Positions 30,209-38,969 of a stretch of DNA of 64,000 nucleotides are shown here, one piece after another. The DNA is from Gammaproteobacteria bacterium HGW-Gammaproteobacteria-1. GTDB lineage: Bacteria; Pseudomonadota; Gammaproteobacteria; Thiohalomonadales; Thiohalomonadaceae. Both the position numbers and the translations under genes were made by a program. How positions within the stretch are numbered: position 1 is the stretch's first letter; every line of letters starts with the position of its first letter. The notes below the pieces were generated by a model. It ran no database searches. It was not told the DNA's origin and saw nothing but the letters and a program-made list of their open reading frames with translations. The stretch is from positions 157,250-221,249 of the forward strand of contig PGZL01000003.1 in assembly GCA_002840095.1 (NCBI GenBank), written 5' to 3'.

Positions 30209-31615
30209 ATGAAGATCACCTTTTGGGGAGCGGCAAGAGAGGTCACCGGATCCTGCTACCTGATAGAGGCGGCCGGAGTCCGTTTCCTGGTCGACTGCGG
30301 CATGTTCCAGGGCAGCCGTGAAACCGAAGCGCGCAACCGGCGGCCCTTTCCCTTCGACCCTGCCCACATCGATTTCGTCCTGCTCACCCACGCCCATATC
30401 GACCACAGCGGGCTGCTGCCCAAGCTGGTGCTGGACGGATACCGCGGTCCCATCTACACCACCGCAGCCAGCGGCGATCTGCTGCGGGTGATGCTGCCGG
30501 ACAGCGGACATATCCAGGAGATGGAGGCGGAGCGTGCCCAGCGTCATGCCCGCAAGGGCGGCAGGAAGCGCGACCCCGAAAACTCTGCACCCATCTATAC
30601 CGTGGCCGATGCCGAGGCGGCGCTGGAGCAGCTGCAGGCCGTCGCCTATGACACCGACGTCACGCCGGCGCCGACGGTACGTTGCCGTTTCCGCGATGCC
30701 GGCCATATCCTCGGCTCCGCGATTATCGAGGTGTGGGTCGCGGAAGGCGGCAAAACGACCAAGCTGGTGTTTTCCGGCGACCTCGGCCAGCCCGATCGGC
30801 CGATCCTCAATGACCCCACGCCCATCGCCGACGCCGACATCCTGCTGGTCGAGTCCACCTACGGCGATCGCCTGCACAAGGACATGGCGGCGACGCTGGA
30901 CGAATTCGTATTCGCGGTCAACGACACCTTGCAGCGCAAGCGGGGCAACGTGATTATTCCCGCCTTCGCCGTGGGGCGTACCCAGGAAATCATCTATCAC
31001 TTTCACGAGCTGACCCGTCAGGGACGCTTGCACGATCTCAACATCTTTGTCGATTCACCCATGGCCACCGAGGTTACGCACATCACCATGCGTCACCTGC
31101 AATTGTTCGACGCCGCGGCCCGGGAGCTGGCCGCCTGGCGCGCGGCCGGCAAGGGGTTGCCGATACTCAAGTTCACCGCTTCGGTGGAGGAGTCCATGGC
31201 GCTCAACAACATTCACGGCGGCGCCGTAATCATTTCCGCCAGCGGCATGTGCGACGGCGGACGCATCAAGCACCACTTGCGCCACAACCTCGGGCGGCGG
31301 GAGAACACCGTGCTCATCACCGGCTTCCAGGCCCAGGGCACCCTCGGCCGGCGCCTGGTCGACCGGGCGGAGACGGTACGCATCTTCGGTCAGGACATCG
31401 CGGTGAAGGCCGACATCTATACCCTGGGCGGATTTTCGGCCCATGCCGATCAGGCCGCGCTGCTGCGCTGGCTGCACGCCTTTCGCGCGCCGCCGCGGCA
31501 GACCTTTGCAGTCCATGGCGAAGCGGAAACGGCGACGGGCTTCGCCGCTACCATCGCACGGCAGCTGGGCTGGCAGGTGCAGGCGCCGGAGTTGGGGGAG
31601 CAGGTTATCATTTAG
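30209..31615 (+). CDS. Metallo-beta-lactamase / beta-CASP ribonuclease-like protein
   Basis: 468 residues. N-terminal metallo-beta-lactamase fold with the zinc motif HAHIDHSG (His61, His63, Asp65, His66), further ligands in RDAGHILGS and FSGDLG, a beta-CASP insert (~210-380) and a C-terminal Zn-dependent RMMBL part with GGFSAHADQ near residue 410. This is the family of bacterial CPSF73-like proteins such as Thermus TTHA0252, which cut or trim RNA. The stop codon TAG runs directly into a heptamer repeat. Confidence 0.9.
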   Translation: MKITFWGAAREVTGSCYLIEAAGVRFLVDCGMFQGSRETEARNRRPFPFDPAHIDFVLLTHAHIDHSGLLPKLVLDGYRGPIYTTAASGDLLRVMLPDSGHIQEMEAERAQRHARKGGRKRDPENSAPIYTVADAEAALEQLQAVAYDTDVTPAPTVRCRFRDAGHILGSAIIEVWVAEGGKTTKLVFSGDLGQPDRPILNDPTPIADADILLVESTYGDRLHKDMAATLDEFVFAVNDTLQRKRGNVIIPAFAVGRTQEIIYHFHELTRQGRLHDLNIFVDSPMATEVTHITMRHLQLFDAAARELAAWRAAGKGLPILKFTASVEESMALNNIHGGAVIISASGMCDGGRIKHHLRHNLGRRENTVLITGFQAQGTLGRRLVDRAETVRIFGQDIAVKADIYTLGGFSAHADQAALLRWLHAFRAPPRQTFAVHGEAETATGFAATIARQLGWQVQAPELGEQVII

Positions 31616-31643
31616 TTTCGAGTTTCGAGTTTCGAGTTTCGGG
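31614..31643. repeat. Heptamer element 3 (AGTTTCG family, one arm only)
   Basis: Four perfect AGTTTCG units (31614-31641), the first beginning inside the TAG stop of the nuclease gene. No complementary arm follows; the next gene starts at 31647. It is the only one of the nine elements without an inverted partner. Confidence 0.9.
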
Positions 31644-31646
31644 AGA

Positions 31647-32366
31647 ATGGATGTGAGTGCAGGCAAGCTGGCGGTGGCGGTGCGTCACGTGGCGTTCGAA
31701 GATGCGGGGAGTTTTGCCGCGGTACTGGAGCAGCAGGGATATGCGCTGCGCTATGTGGAAGCGGGCATGGACGACCTTGCCGCAGTGGAGGCGGCGACGC
31801 CGGATCTGCTGCTGGTGCTTGGCGGTCCCATCGGTGCCTATGAAGACGACATCTATCCCTTCATCGACGACGAGCTGCGGCTCATTGAGGCACGCCTCGC
31901 GGCGCGCAGGCCGACGCTCGGCATCTGCCTCGGTGCCCAACTGATGGCGCGGGCCATGGGAGCGCGCGTGCGGCCGGGGGACAACGGCAAGGAGATAGGC
32001 TGGGCCCCGTTGCAGTTGACTGCCGCGGGCCAGGTATCACCGCTGCGCCACCTGGCGCCCGAGCTTACCCCGGTGCTGCATTGGCACGGCGACACCTTCG
32101 ACATTCCGGACGGTGCGGAGCGTCTGGCCGGCAGTACACAGTATCCCAACCAGGCCTTTGCCGTCGGCAGCCATGCCCTGGCGCTGCAGTTTCATCCCGA
32201 GGTGACCGCCACGGGCATGGAGCGCTGGTTCATCGGCCATGCCGGCGAGATCGGCGGCACCCCCGGCATCTCGGTGCCGCAGCTGCGCCTCGATACGGGC
32301 CGCTGGGCCGCCGGCCTGCAGGCGCAGGGCCGCCGGATGTTTGCCGAGTGGCTGGGGCAGCTGTGA
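31647..32366 (+). CDS. Class I glutamine amidotransferase-like protein
   Basis: 239 residues from ATG 31647; the upstream extension of the frame is heptamer repeat and nuclease gene and is not part of the protein. The catalytic Cys is in LGICLGAQLMARAMGA (residue ~94) and the His is in LQFHPEVTATGME (~174). It resembles the stand-alone GMP-synthase-type amidotransferases often annotated glutamine amidotransferase (GuaA-like N-terminal domain only, no synthetase domain). Substrate unknown; gamma-glutamyl hydrolase activity on another compound is possible. Confidence 0.88.
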   Translation: MDVSAGKLAVAVRHVAFEDAGSFAAVLEQQGYALRYVEAGMDDLAAVEAATPDLLLVLGGPIGAYEDDIYPFIDDELRLIEARLAARRPTLGICLGAQLMARAMGARVRPGDNGKEIGWAPLQLTAAGQVSPLRHLAPELTPVLHWHGDTFDIPDGAERLAGSTQYPNQAFAVGSHALALQFHPEVTATGMERWFIGHAGEIGGTPGISVPQLRLDTGRWAAGLQAQGRRMFAEWLGQL

Positions 32367-32418
32367 GGTATTCTTCGTGCGATGCATGACGCGTAACGTC
32401 CCCTAACGGAGTAGCCCC

Positions 32419-35400
32419 GTGTACCTGTTCCGGATGCGCCACCTGTTGTTCACCCTGCTCGGACTGATGGCCGCCGTTTCGCTGGCGGCCGTGGTGTGGA
32501 GCGGACGGCTGGCAGTGAAGGAACTCAACGAAACGCAACGGCTGCTGGCCGCCAACGAGGTTTCCGAGCTTACCCTCAAGGTCAACACCTACGCCGCCAT
32601 GGAGCGCGGCATCACCACCGCCATGCTGGCTATGCCCGCCGGTGCCAGCGACAGCATGCGGGCGGAGATGGCGCGCCTGCGCAGCGACAGCGAAAGCTAC
32701 GTCATCGCGGCGCTGGAGGCGGCGCAAGCGCTGCTGGAACTCGATCCGACACCGCAGTTGCGCACCGCGCTGGACGCGCTGCACCGCGAACGGCAGCGCC
32801 TGCTGCGCGCGCGCGGTACGGCGGATACCCTGTTGCAACGGGGGGAACGGGGCGGCGAAACCTATTTTCTCTCTGCGGCGACGGCCTTTGTGGAAGCGGC
32901 GGCGGCGCTGCGCTCCGCCGCGCTGTCCACGGCGGCGAACGGTAACGTCGTCCGGCGCGACAATCTGCTGCTCAAGGAGACGCTGTACATCGCCAGTGAG
33001 TATGCCGGGCGGGAGCGTGCCTTGCTTGGCGTCGCCATCGCCCAACAGAGGCCGCTGCTCCCGGCCGAACGCGAACTGTTGTATGGCATCCGCAACACCG
33101 CCGACGTGGCGCTGAACACGCTGGAGGATGCCCTCGGCGGATTGCTCGACGACAGCGACGTCGCCGCGGCGCACGTGCTGATGAATGAAGAGTTCCGGCG
33201 GCGCTATCACCAGTTGCGTGTGTCGGTCTATGCCGCGAGCGAGCAACGCAAGGTCTATCCCTTCGACGCCGAGACCTGGTACCGGGAGGCGACGCGCGGC
33301 ATCGACTCGCTTATCCACCTCGGCGCGACGGTAAACGCCGTTATCGCCCGTGCGGCGGAGCAGCGTGCGCGTCAGGCCCGTGACGCCGCTGTGGTATTCG
33401 CCCTGGCGGCACTTCTGGTGCTGGCCATACTGCTCGCCGCAGTATTCCTGATCCACCGCCGGGTCACCCTGCCGTTGAAGATGCTGGAGCAGGCGGCGGA
33501 GGGGATAGGGCGGGGAGACTATGAACAGCCGTTGCGCCTGCCGGCAGGCGATGAACTGGGCGAACTCGGCGCCGCCTTCGACAAGATGCGGCGCGGCCTG
33601 CTGGAGCAGATGCACGAACGCGACCGCGCCGAAACCCTGCTGCGCGCCAGCGCGCAGCGTTTCCGCAACCTGGTGGAAAGCACCAATGATCTGCTGTGGG
33701 AAACCGACCGCCAGGGGCTCTATTCCTACGTCAGCCCGCAAATAGAGGCGCTCCTGGGCTATACGCCGGAGGAGGTGTTGGGGCGTACACCCTTCGACCT
33801 GATGCCGCGCGACGAGGCCGCACGCCTCGAAGCGCTGTTCCAGGAACTCCTGGTGCGCCGGGCGCCGATCCGGGCCGTGGAGAACATCAATCGTCACAAG
33901 AACGGCAGGCTGGTGGTGCTGGAGACCAACGGTGTTGCCGTGCTGGATGAGCACGGGGAGTATTCGGGCTATCGCGGCATAGACCGGGACATTACCGAGC
34001 GGCGACAGGCAGAGCAGGCCCAGCGCGAGTCCGAGCGCCGCTTCCGCGACCTGTTGGAGAACATGCAGCTGATGGCGGTGATGCTGGATGACGGCGGCAA
34101 CATAACCTTCATCAATGATTTCCTGCTGCACCGCACCGGCTGGGCGCGGGGTGAAGTCATCGGCCGCAGCTGGTTTGATTTGTTCCTGCCCGCCGAGGCA
34201 CGGGCAGGCATGCGCGCGCTCTACCTGCGCACCATGGCAGGCGGCCTGCCTGCATCGCCCCATGAACACGAAATCCTCACCCGCGACGGCAGTCGCCGGC
34301 GCATCGTCTGGAACAGCATCGTGATACGCGGCCCCGACGACCGTGCCGCCGGCAGCGCCAGTGTGGGCGCCGATGTCACCGAGCAGCGCAAGAACGAGGC
34401 CGAGATGCAGAAGCTGCTGCGCGTGGTGGAGCAGACCGATGACGCCGTGGTAATCATGGATCCCGGCGGCATCATCGAGTACGTGAACGCCGCCTTTGAA
34501 CGGGGAACCGGCCACCACCGCGACGAAGTCGTCGGCACGGATTCGCGCCTGCTGTTCACCGACCAGCCGGACCCGGATTTTTATCAGCGCATGTGGTCGA
34601 CGATTTCCGCCGGCAAGCCGTTCCAGGCCCTGATGACCAGCCGCCGCAAGAACGGCGAATTGCTGCATGAAGAACGCACCATTACGCCGTTGCGCGACGC
34701 CACCGGCACCATTACTCATTACGTCTCCACCTCCAAGGACGTCACCGAGCGGCGGCGCATGGACGAGCAGCTGCAGCAATCGGAAAAGCTGGCGTCCATC
34801 GGCCAGCTGGCGGCCGGCGTGGCACACGAAATCAACAACCCGGTAGGCTATATCAGCTCCAACATCGGCACCCTGACCCGGTATCTGGATGACATCTTCC
34901 GGCTGCTCGACGCCTATGAACGCGTCGAGGCGGGCTTGGCCGAGTCGGCGGCAGTGGAGGAGTTGCATGCCCTCAAGAAGGACATGGACCTGGCCTATCT
35001 GCGCGACGACATCCGGGCCCTGATCGACGAGTCCGGCGAGGGGGTCAGCCGGGTGAAGAAAATCGTGCAGGACCTGAAGGATTTCTCCCGCCAGGAAGAG
35101 GCCGTGTGGCAGGTGGTGGACCTGCACAAGGGGCTGGAGAGCACCCTTAACATCGTGCACAACGAACTCAAATACAAGGCCGAGGTGGTGCGTGAGTATG
35201 GCGAACTGCCGCAGGTGGAGTGCATCCCGTCACAACTCAACCAGGTGTTCATGAACCTGCTGGTCAACGCCGCGCACGCCATCGAGCAGCACGGGGTGAT
35301 TACGGTACGCACCGGCGCGGAGCAGGAATGGGTGTGGGTGGAGGTGGAGGATACCGGCAAGGGCATCGCCCCGGAGCACCTGAACCGGCTGTTCGAGCCG

Positions 35401-35574
35401 TTCTTCACCACCAAGCCCATCGGCAAGGGGACGGGCCTCGGCCTGTCCATCTCCTACGGCATCGTGCAGAAGCATGGCGGGCGCATCGAGGTGGTGAGCG
35501 AGCCCGGACGCGGCAGCCGCTTCCGGGTGTGGCTGCCGGTTGCGCAACCGGCACAGGCGGAAGCCGAGTGCTAG
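32419..35574 (+). CDS. Membrane hybrid-type sensor histidine kinase with three PAS domains
   Basis: 1051 residues from GTG 32419. TM 1 (~8-27), ~290-residue periplasmic sensor domain, TM 2 (~327-347), HAMP (~350-400), PAS domains (~415-535, ~538-660, ~665-780), HisKA with phosphorylated His near 802 in GVAHEINNPVGYISSN, and HATPase with N-box VFMNLLVNAAHAI, G1 DTGKGI and G2 GTGLGLSI. No receiver domain, although receivers follow as separate genes. The periplasmic part (MERGITTAMLAMPAG near residue 58) is clearly related to that of the GGDEF-EAL protein at 42624-46295. First gene of the signalling island. Confidence 0.94.
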   Translation: MYLFRMRHLLFTLLGLMAAVSLAAVVWSGRLAVKELNETQRLLAANEVSELTLKVNTYAAMERGITTAMLAMPAGASDSMRAEMARLRSDSESYVIAALEAAQALLELDPTPQLRTALDALHRERQRLLRARGTADTLLQRGERGGETYFLSAATAFVEAAAALRSAALSTAANGNVVRRDNLLLKETLYIASEYAGRERALLGVAIAQQRPLLPAERELLYGIRNTADVALNTLEDALGGLLDDSDVAAAHVLMNEEFRRRYHQLRVSVYAASEQRKVYPFDAETWYREATRGIDSLIHLGATVNAVIARAAEQRARQARDAAVVFALAALLVLAILLAAVFLIHRRVTLPLKMLEQAAEGIGRGDYEQPLRLPAGDELGELGAAFDKMRRGLLEQMHERDRAETLLRASAQRFRNLVESTNDLLWETDRQGLYSYVSPQIEALLGYTPEEVLGRTPFDLMPRDEAARLEALFQELLVRRAPIRAVENINRHKNGRLVVLETNGVAVLDEHGEYSGYRGIDRDITERRQAEQAQRESERRFRDLLENMQLMAVMLDDGGNITFINDFLLHRTGWARGEVIGRSWFDLFLPAEARAGMRALYLRTMAGGLPASPHEHEILTRDGSRRRIVWNSIVIRGPDDRAAGSASVGADVTEQRKNEAEMQKLLRVVEQTDDAVVIMDPGGIIEYVNAAFERGTGHHRDEVVGTDSRLLFTDQPDPDFYQRMWSTISAGKPFQALMTSRRKNGELLHEERTITPLRDATGTITHYVSTSKDVTERRRMDEQLQQSEKLASIGQLAAGVAHEINNPVGYISSNIGTLTRYLDDIFRLLDAYERVEAGLAESAAVEELHALKKDMDLAYLRDDIRALIDESGEGVSRVKKIVQDLKDFSRQEEAVWQVVDLHKGLESTLNIVHNELKYKAEVVREYGELPQVECIPSQLNQVFMNLLVNAAHAIEQHGVITVRTGAEQEWVWVEVEDTGKGIAPEHLNRLFEPFFTTKPIGKGTGLGLSISYGIVQKHGGRIEVVSEPGRGSRFRVWLPVAQPAQAEAEC

Positions 35575-35634
35575 ATTTGATGCAGTGAGCCGGCGGGTGG
35601 TGGGCAGGAAGGAAGGCAGACAGGGAGTGAGGTA

Positions 35635-36489
35635 ATGGCGCAACGTATCCTGCTGATAGTGGACGACGAGGAAAACATCCTGCGGGCCCTGGTGCGTCTG
35701 TTGCGTCGCGACGGCTACACCTTGCTCACCGCCGGCAGCGGTGCGCAGGGCTTGGAACTGCTGGCACAGCATCCGGTGGGCGTCATACTGTCCGACCAGC
35801 GTATGCCCGGCATGATGGGGACCGAGTTCCTGGAACGGGCCAAGGAAGCCCGGCCGGACACCGTCCGCATCATGCTGTCCGGCTATACGGACCTGCAGTC
35901 GGTGACCGAGGCCATCAACCGGGGTGCCATCTACCGGTTCCTCACCAAGCCGTGGGAAGACGATCTCCTGCGCGACAATATCCGGCAGGCCTTTGAACAC
36001 CATGAATTGCGCGCGGAACGCGATCGTCTGGCGCGTGAGTTGCAGGCGGCCAACGAGCAGCTGGCCACGTCCAACCAGGGACTGGAGCGGCAAATCGCCA
36101 GCCAAAGCCGTACGCTGGACCAGAATCAACGCCTGCTGGAGCTGTCGCGTGAGGTTCTGGAGCGCCTGCCGGTCGGAGTGGTGGGAGTGAGCGACGACGG
36201 CAAGGTTGCGGTAGCCAACTCGCTGGCTCACCGGCTGGTGGGACAGCCGTCCGGGGCATTGCTGGAGCAGGAGGCGGAGGACGTGCTGCCGGCTTCGTTA
36301 CAGGAAATATGCCACCTGATGGAGCATGAAACGACTTTCGAGCGGCACCATGTGTCCTTGGGGACCGCGGGGGGGCCGCTGACGGTACACGGCACGCGTC
36401 TGGGCGCAGCGTCCGGCTGTCATGGCAATGTGCTGGTGCTGGTGCCGGAGCAGGCGGGGAACGAATCAGGGGAGCAGAGCAATGGGTGA
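35635..36489 (+). CDS. Response regulator with coiled coil and PAS-like output
   Basis: 284 residues. Receiver domain (1-~120) with acidic pocket Asp10/Asp11, phospho-acceptor Asp54 in ILSDQRMPG and Lys in FLTKPWEDD. Then a coiled coil (~130-175) and a PAS-like domain (~176-255) with LPVGVVGVSDDGKVAVANSL. No DNA-binding or enzymatic domain. The stop overlaps the start of the next regulator by 8 bp. It belongs to the group of receivers with the KPW motif that usually partner the HisKA kinases seen on both sides. Confidence 0.92.
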   Translation: MAQRILLIVDDEENILRALVRLLRRDGYTLLTAGSGAQGLELLAQHPVGVILSDQRMPGMMGTEFLERAKEARPDTVRIMLSGYTDLQSVTEAINRGAIYRFLTKPWEDDLLRDNIRQAFEHHELRAERDRLARELQAANEQLATSNQGLERQIASQSRTLDQNQRLLELSREVLERLPVGVVGVSDDGKVAVANSLAHRLVGQPSGALLEQEAEDVLPASLQEICHLMEHETTFERHHVSLGTAGGPLTVHGTRLGAASGCHGNVLVLVPEQAGNESGEQSNG

Positions 36490-37837
36490 CGTGCAGGGCG
36501 CTGCGGCGATGACCGAAAACGTCTGCGTATTGCTGGTGGACGACGAGGCCAACATCCTGTCGGCCTTGCGCCGCCTGTTCCGGCCCCAGGGCTACACCAT
36601 CCATACGGCCGAGAGCGGCGCCGCCGGATTGGCCATCCTGGAACGTGAGCCCGTCGATCTGGTGATCTCCGACATGCGCATGCCGCAGATGGACGGCGCC
36701 GAATTCCTCGCCCGGGTGGCGGAGCGCTGGCCTGGGGTGATACGCATCCTGCTTACCGGTTACGCCGATCTCTCCTCCACCGTCGACGCCATCAACCGTG
36801 GCCATATCTACGGCTACTTCAGCAAACCCTGGGAAGACAATGAAATCCGTCTTGCGGTGCAGCATGCATTGGAACAGAAACGGCTGCGGCAGGAGCGCGA
36901 CCGCCTGCTGGAATTGACCCGGCGCCAGAATGACGAGCTGAAGGATCTCAACGCCACGCTGGAGCAGAAGGTCACCGCACGCACCGAGGAGTTGCGCCAG
37001 ACCAATATGTTCCTGGAACTGGCCTACGATCAGTTGCAGGAGAGCTATTACGCCGCGATTCCGATTTTCGCCAGCCTGGTGCAGCTGCGCGAAGGCCCCG
37101 GCGGCGGACACGGGACGCGCGTGGCGGAGCTGGCACGCGACATCGCCACCCACATGGGGCTGGATGCAGACGACGTGCGCCACGTCTATTTTGCCGGCCT
37201 GCTGCATGACATGGGCAAGCTGGCCTGGCCTGATGCCCTGCTGCGCACGCCGTACGCCAATCTGAACGCCGCGCAGCGCAAGGTGGTGGAAAAGCACCCC
37301 ATCACCGGGCAGGCGATCCTGATGGGCATGGACCCGCTGCAAAAGACGGCGTTGTTCATCCGCCATCACCATGAGCACTACAACGGCAACGGCTATCCCG
37401 ACCGCCTGTATGGCGAAAAGATCCCGCTGGGTGCGCGCATACTCGCCGTGGCCAACGATTATGACGGCCTGCGCAGCGGCTCGCTGCTGGGCGACGAGTT
37501 GACTCCGCTGGATGCGCGCACCTTTCTGCAGGAACGCCGCGACAAGCGTTACGACGGTGCGGTGATCGACGCCTGCTTCACCGTGCTCGACGCGCGCGAA
37601 CGGGGCGAGGGCATGGTGCACGAATTGCGCCTGGAGCCCGAGGCGCTGCGGCCGGGAATGATGCTGTCGCGCGATCTGCTGAGCCGGGACGGCGTGCTTC
37701 TTCTCACCAAGGGGTATCGCCTTACCGAGGCCTTGGTGCGCAAGATCAATTCATTCGAGCAGGACGACAATACGCACGTCCTGATTCATGTGCTGGCCGA
37801 GGGAGAGGAACATGCCCCGCATCATGCTGGTCGATGA
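36482..37837 (+). CDS. Response regulator with HD-GYP c-di-GMP phosphodiesterase domain
   Basis: 451 residues from ATG 36482 (ATG 36509 is an alternative). Receiver (~12-130, acceptor Asp in LVISDMRMPQMDG), coiled-coil linker, then HD-GYP domain with LLHDMGK near residue 241 and HHHEHYNGNGYPDRL near 296-310, so the metal and GYP residues are intact. It should hydrolyse c-di-GMP to pGpG or GMP when phosphorylated. It lies between two other receiver genes and overlaps the next one by 26 bp. Confidence 0.94.
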   Translation: MGDVQGAAAMTENVCVLLVDDEANILSALRRLFRPQGYTIHTAESGAAGLAILEREPVDLVISDMRMPQMDGAEFLARVAERWPGVIRILLTGYADLSSTVDAINRGHIYGYFSKPWEDNEIRLAVQHALEQKRLRQERDRLLELTRRQNDELKDLNATLEQKVTARTEELRQTNMFLELAYDQLQESYYAAIPIFASLVQLREGPGGGHGTRVAELARDIATHMGLDADDVRHVYFAGLLHDMGKLAWPDALLRTPYANLNAAQRKVVEKHPITGQAILMGMDPLQKTALFIRHHHEHYNGNGYPDRLYGEKIPLGARILAVANDYDGLRSGSLLGDELTPLDARTFLQERRDKRYDGAVIDACFTVLDARERGEGMVHELRLEPEALRPGMMLSRDLLSRDGVLLLTKGYRLTEALVRKINSFEQDDNTHVLIHVLAEGEEHAPHHAGR

Positions 37838-38307
37838 CGAACCGAACGTATTGCGTGCCCTGGAGCGCCTGCTTGCTTCGCCGCAGCTCGAAATCGAGTG
37901 CTTCGATGACCCGGAACAGGCACTGCGCCGCATCCATACCGCCACCTTCGATTTGGTGCTGTCAGATTTCCGCATGCCCCGCCTGGACGGCGTCGAGCTG
38001 CTCAAGCAGATCCGGGTGATGCAGCCCGATGCCATGCGCCTGATACTCAGCGCCCACACCGATCTGCAGGCCATCCTGAGCGCCATCAACGAGGCCGAGA
38101 TCTATCGTTTCATCGCCAAGCCCTGGGACCCTTACGATCTGAAACGTACCATCGACCAGGCCCTGGCCCACCGTGCCATGCTGGTGGAGAACCGGCGCCT
38201 GGCCCAGCAGGTGAGGAACCAGCAGGAACAGATCCCACCCGGAGATCGCGCGGGTGGTGTGGGGCGAGGACGGTTCGGTGCTGCTGGATCAGGATCCGAC
38301 GGAGTAG
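37812..38307 (+). pseudogene. Response regulator (CheY-like) with a +1 frameshift near its C-terminus
   Basis: The receiver domain is intact (Asp8/Asp9, acceptor Asp52 in LVLSDFRMPRLDG, Lys in FIAKPWDPYD). After NQQEQI at about 38234 the frame runs on through a Gly/Arg-rich stretch into the GTPase gene. Removing one C from the ATCCCACCCGG run (38232-38242) restores a tail reading HPEIARVVWGEDGSVLLDQD-PTE that ends at TAG 38305-38307, three bases before the GTPase ATG. That tail resembles the usual end of this regulator class. So the gene is a 164-residue regulator carrying a 1-bp insertion, either real or a sequencing error. Confidence 0.8.
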
Positions 38308-38309
38308 GC

Positions 38310-38969
38310 ATGGCCGACTACGACGAGGAACAGCGGCGTCTGACGGTGAAGCTGGTGTATTACGGGCCGGCGCAGAGCGGCAAGACCACCAACCTGATGC
38401 GCCTGCACGACCTCCTGCAACCTGAGTTGAAGGGCGAGATGATGACGCTGGAAACGCGCAATGATCGCACGCTGTTTTTCGATCTGCTGCCGCTGGGATT
38501 CACCGCGCCCTCCGGGCTGATGATCAAGTTCAAGCTGTTTACCGTGCCCGGCCAGGTGCAGCACGACAGCACGCGCAAGGCGGTGCTGTCCCGCGCCGAC
38601 GGCGTGGTGTTCGTGGCCGATTCGCAGCGCTCGCAGAGCGCCAACAACGGCGAGTCCTTCGACAACCTGGCCGCCAACGCGGCGCGGGTCGGGCTGGATT
38701 TCGAGCACCTGCCGCTGGTGGTGCAGTTCAACAAGCGTGACCTGGCCGATGTGCTGTCCGAGGAGGAAATCCTCGACCGTTGGCGCCAGGCGCCCTGGCC
38801 CATTCTGTTCAGCGTGGCCTTGGTCGGTGACGGCGTGGCGGAAACCTTCCATGCCTTGCTGCAGCCGGTGTATGCGGCCCTGGATCGGCAGTTCCGGTTG
38901 CGGGCCGACCACGGCGTGGATCAGGCGGCATTCGTAGCCGCCCTGGGCGGGATGGGTGCCGCGGCATGA
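38310..38969 (+). CDS. MglA-like Ras-type small GTPase
   Basis: 219 residues from ATG 38310. G1 GPAQSGKTTNLMRL near residue 18, switch region TLETRNDRTLFFDLLPLGF, G3 TVPGQVQHDSTR, G4 FNKRDL. These match the MglA/Rup subgroup of bacterial Ras-like GTPases, which set polarity and control type IV pili or gliding. No roadblock/MglB activating partner is seen nearby. It may be translated alone from this ATG or, as the frame now stands, as a fusion with the upstream receiver. The next kinase gene overlaps its stop (ATGA). Confidence 0.9.
   Translation: MADYDEEQRRLTVKLVYYGPAQSGKTTNLMRLHDLLQPELKGEMMTLETRNDRTLFFDLLPLGFTAPSGLMIKFKLFTVPGQVQHDSTRKAVLSRADGVVFVADSQRSQSANNGESFDNLAANAARVGLDFEHLPLVVQFNKRDLADVLSEEEILDRWRQAPWPILFSVALVGDGVAETFHALLQPVYAALDRQFRLRADHGVDQAAFVAALGGMGAAA

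Noticed and set aside
31443..31646. Upstream extension of the amidotransferase frame to 31443.
   Set aside because: It overlaps the end of the nuclease gene and translates the heptamer repeat. The family begins near MDVSAGKLAVAV.
37812..38969. True receiver-GTPase fusion protein.
   Set aside because: A one-base change restores a family-like regulator tail with a stop just before the GTPase ATG. I keep the two genes apart and report the fusion only as a possibility.
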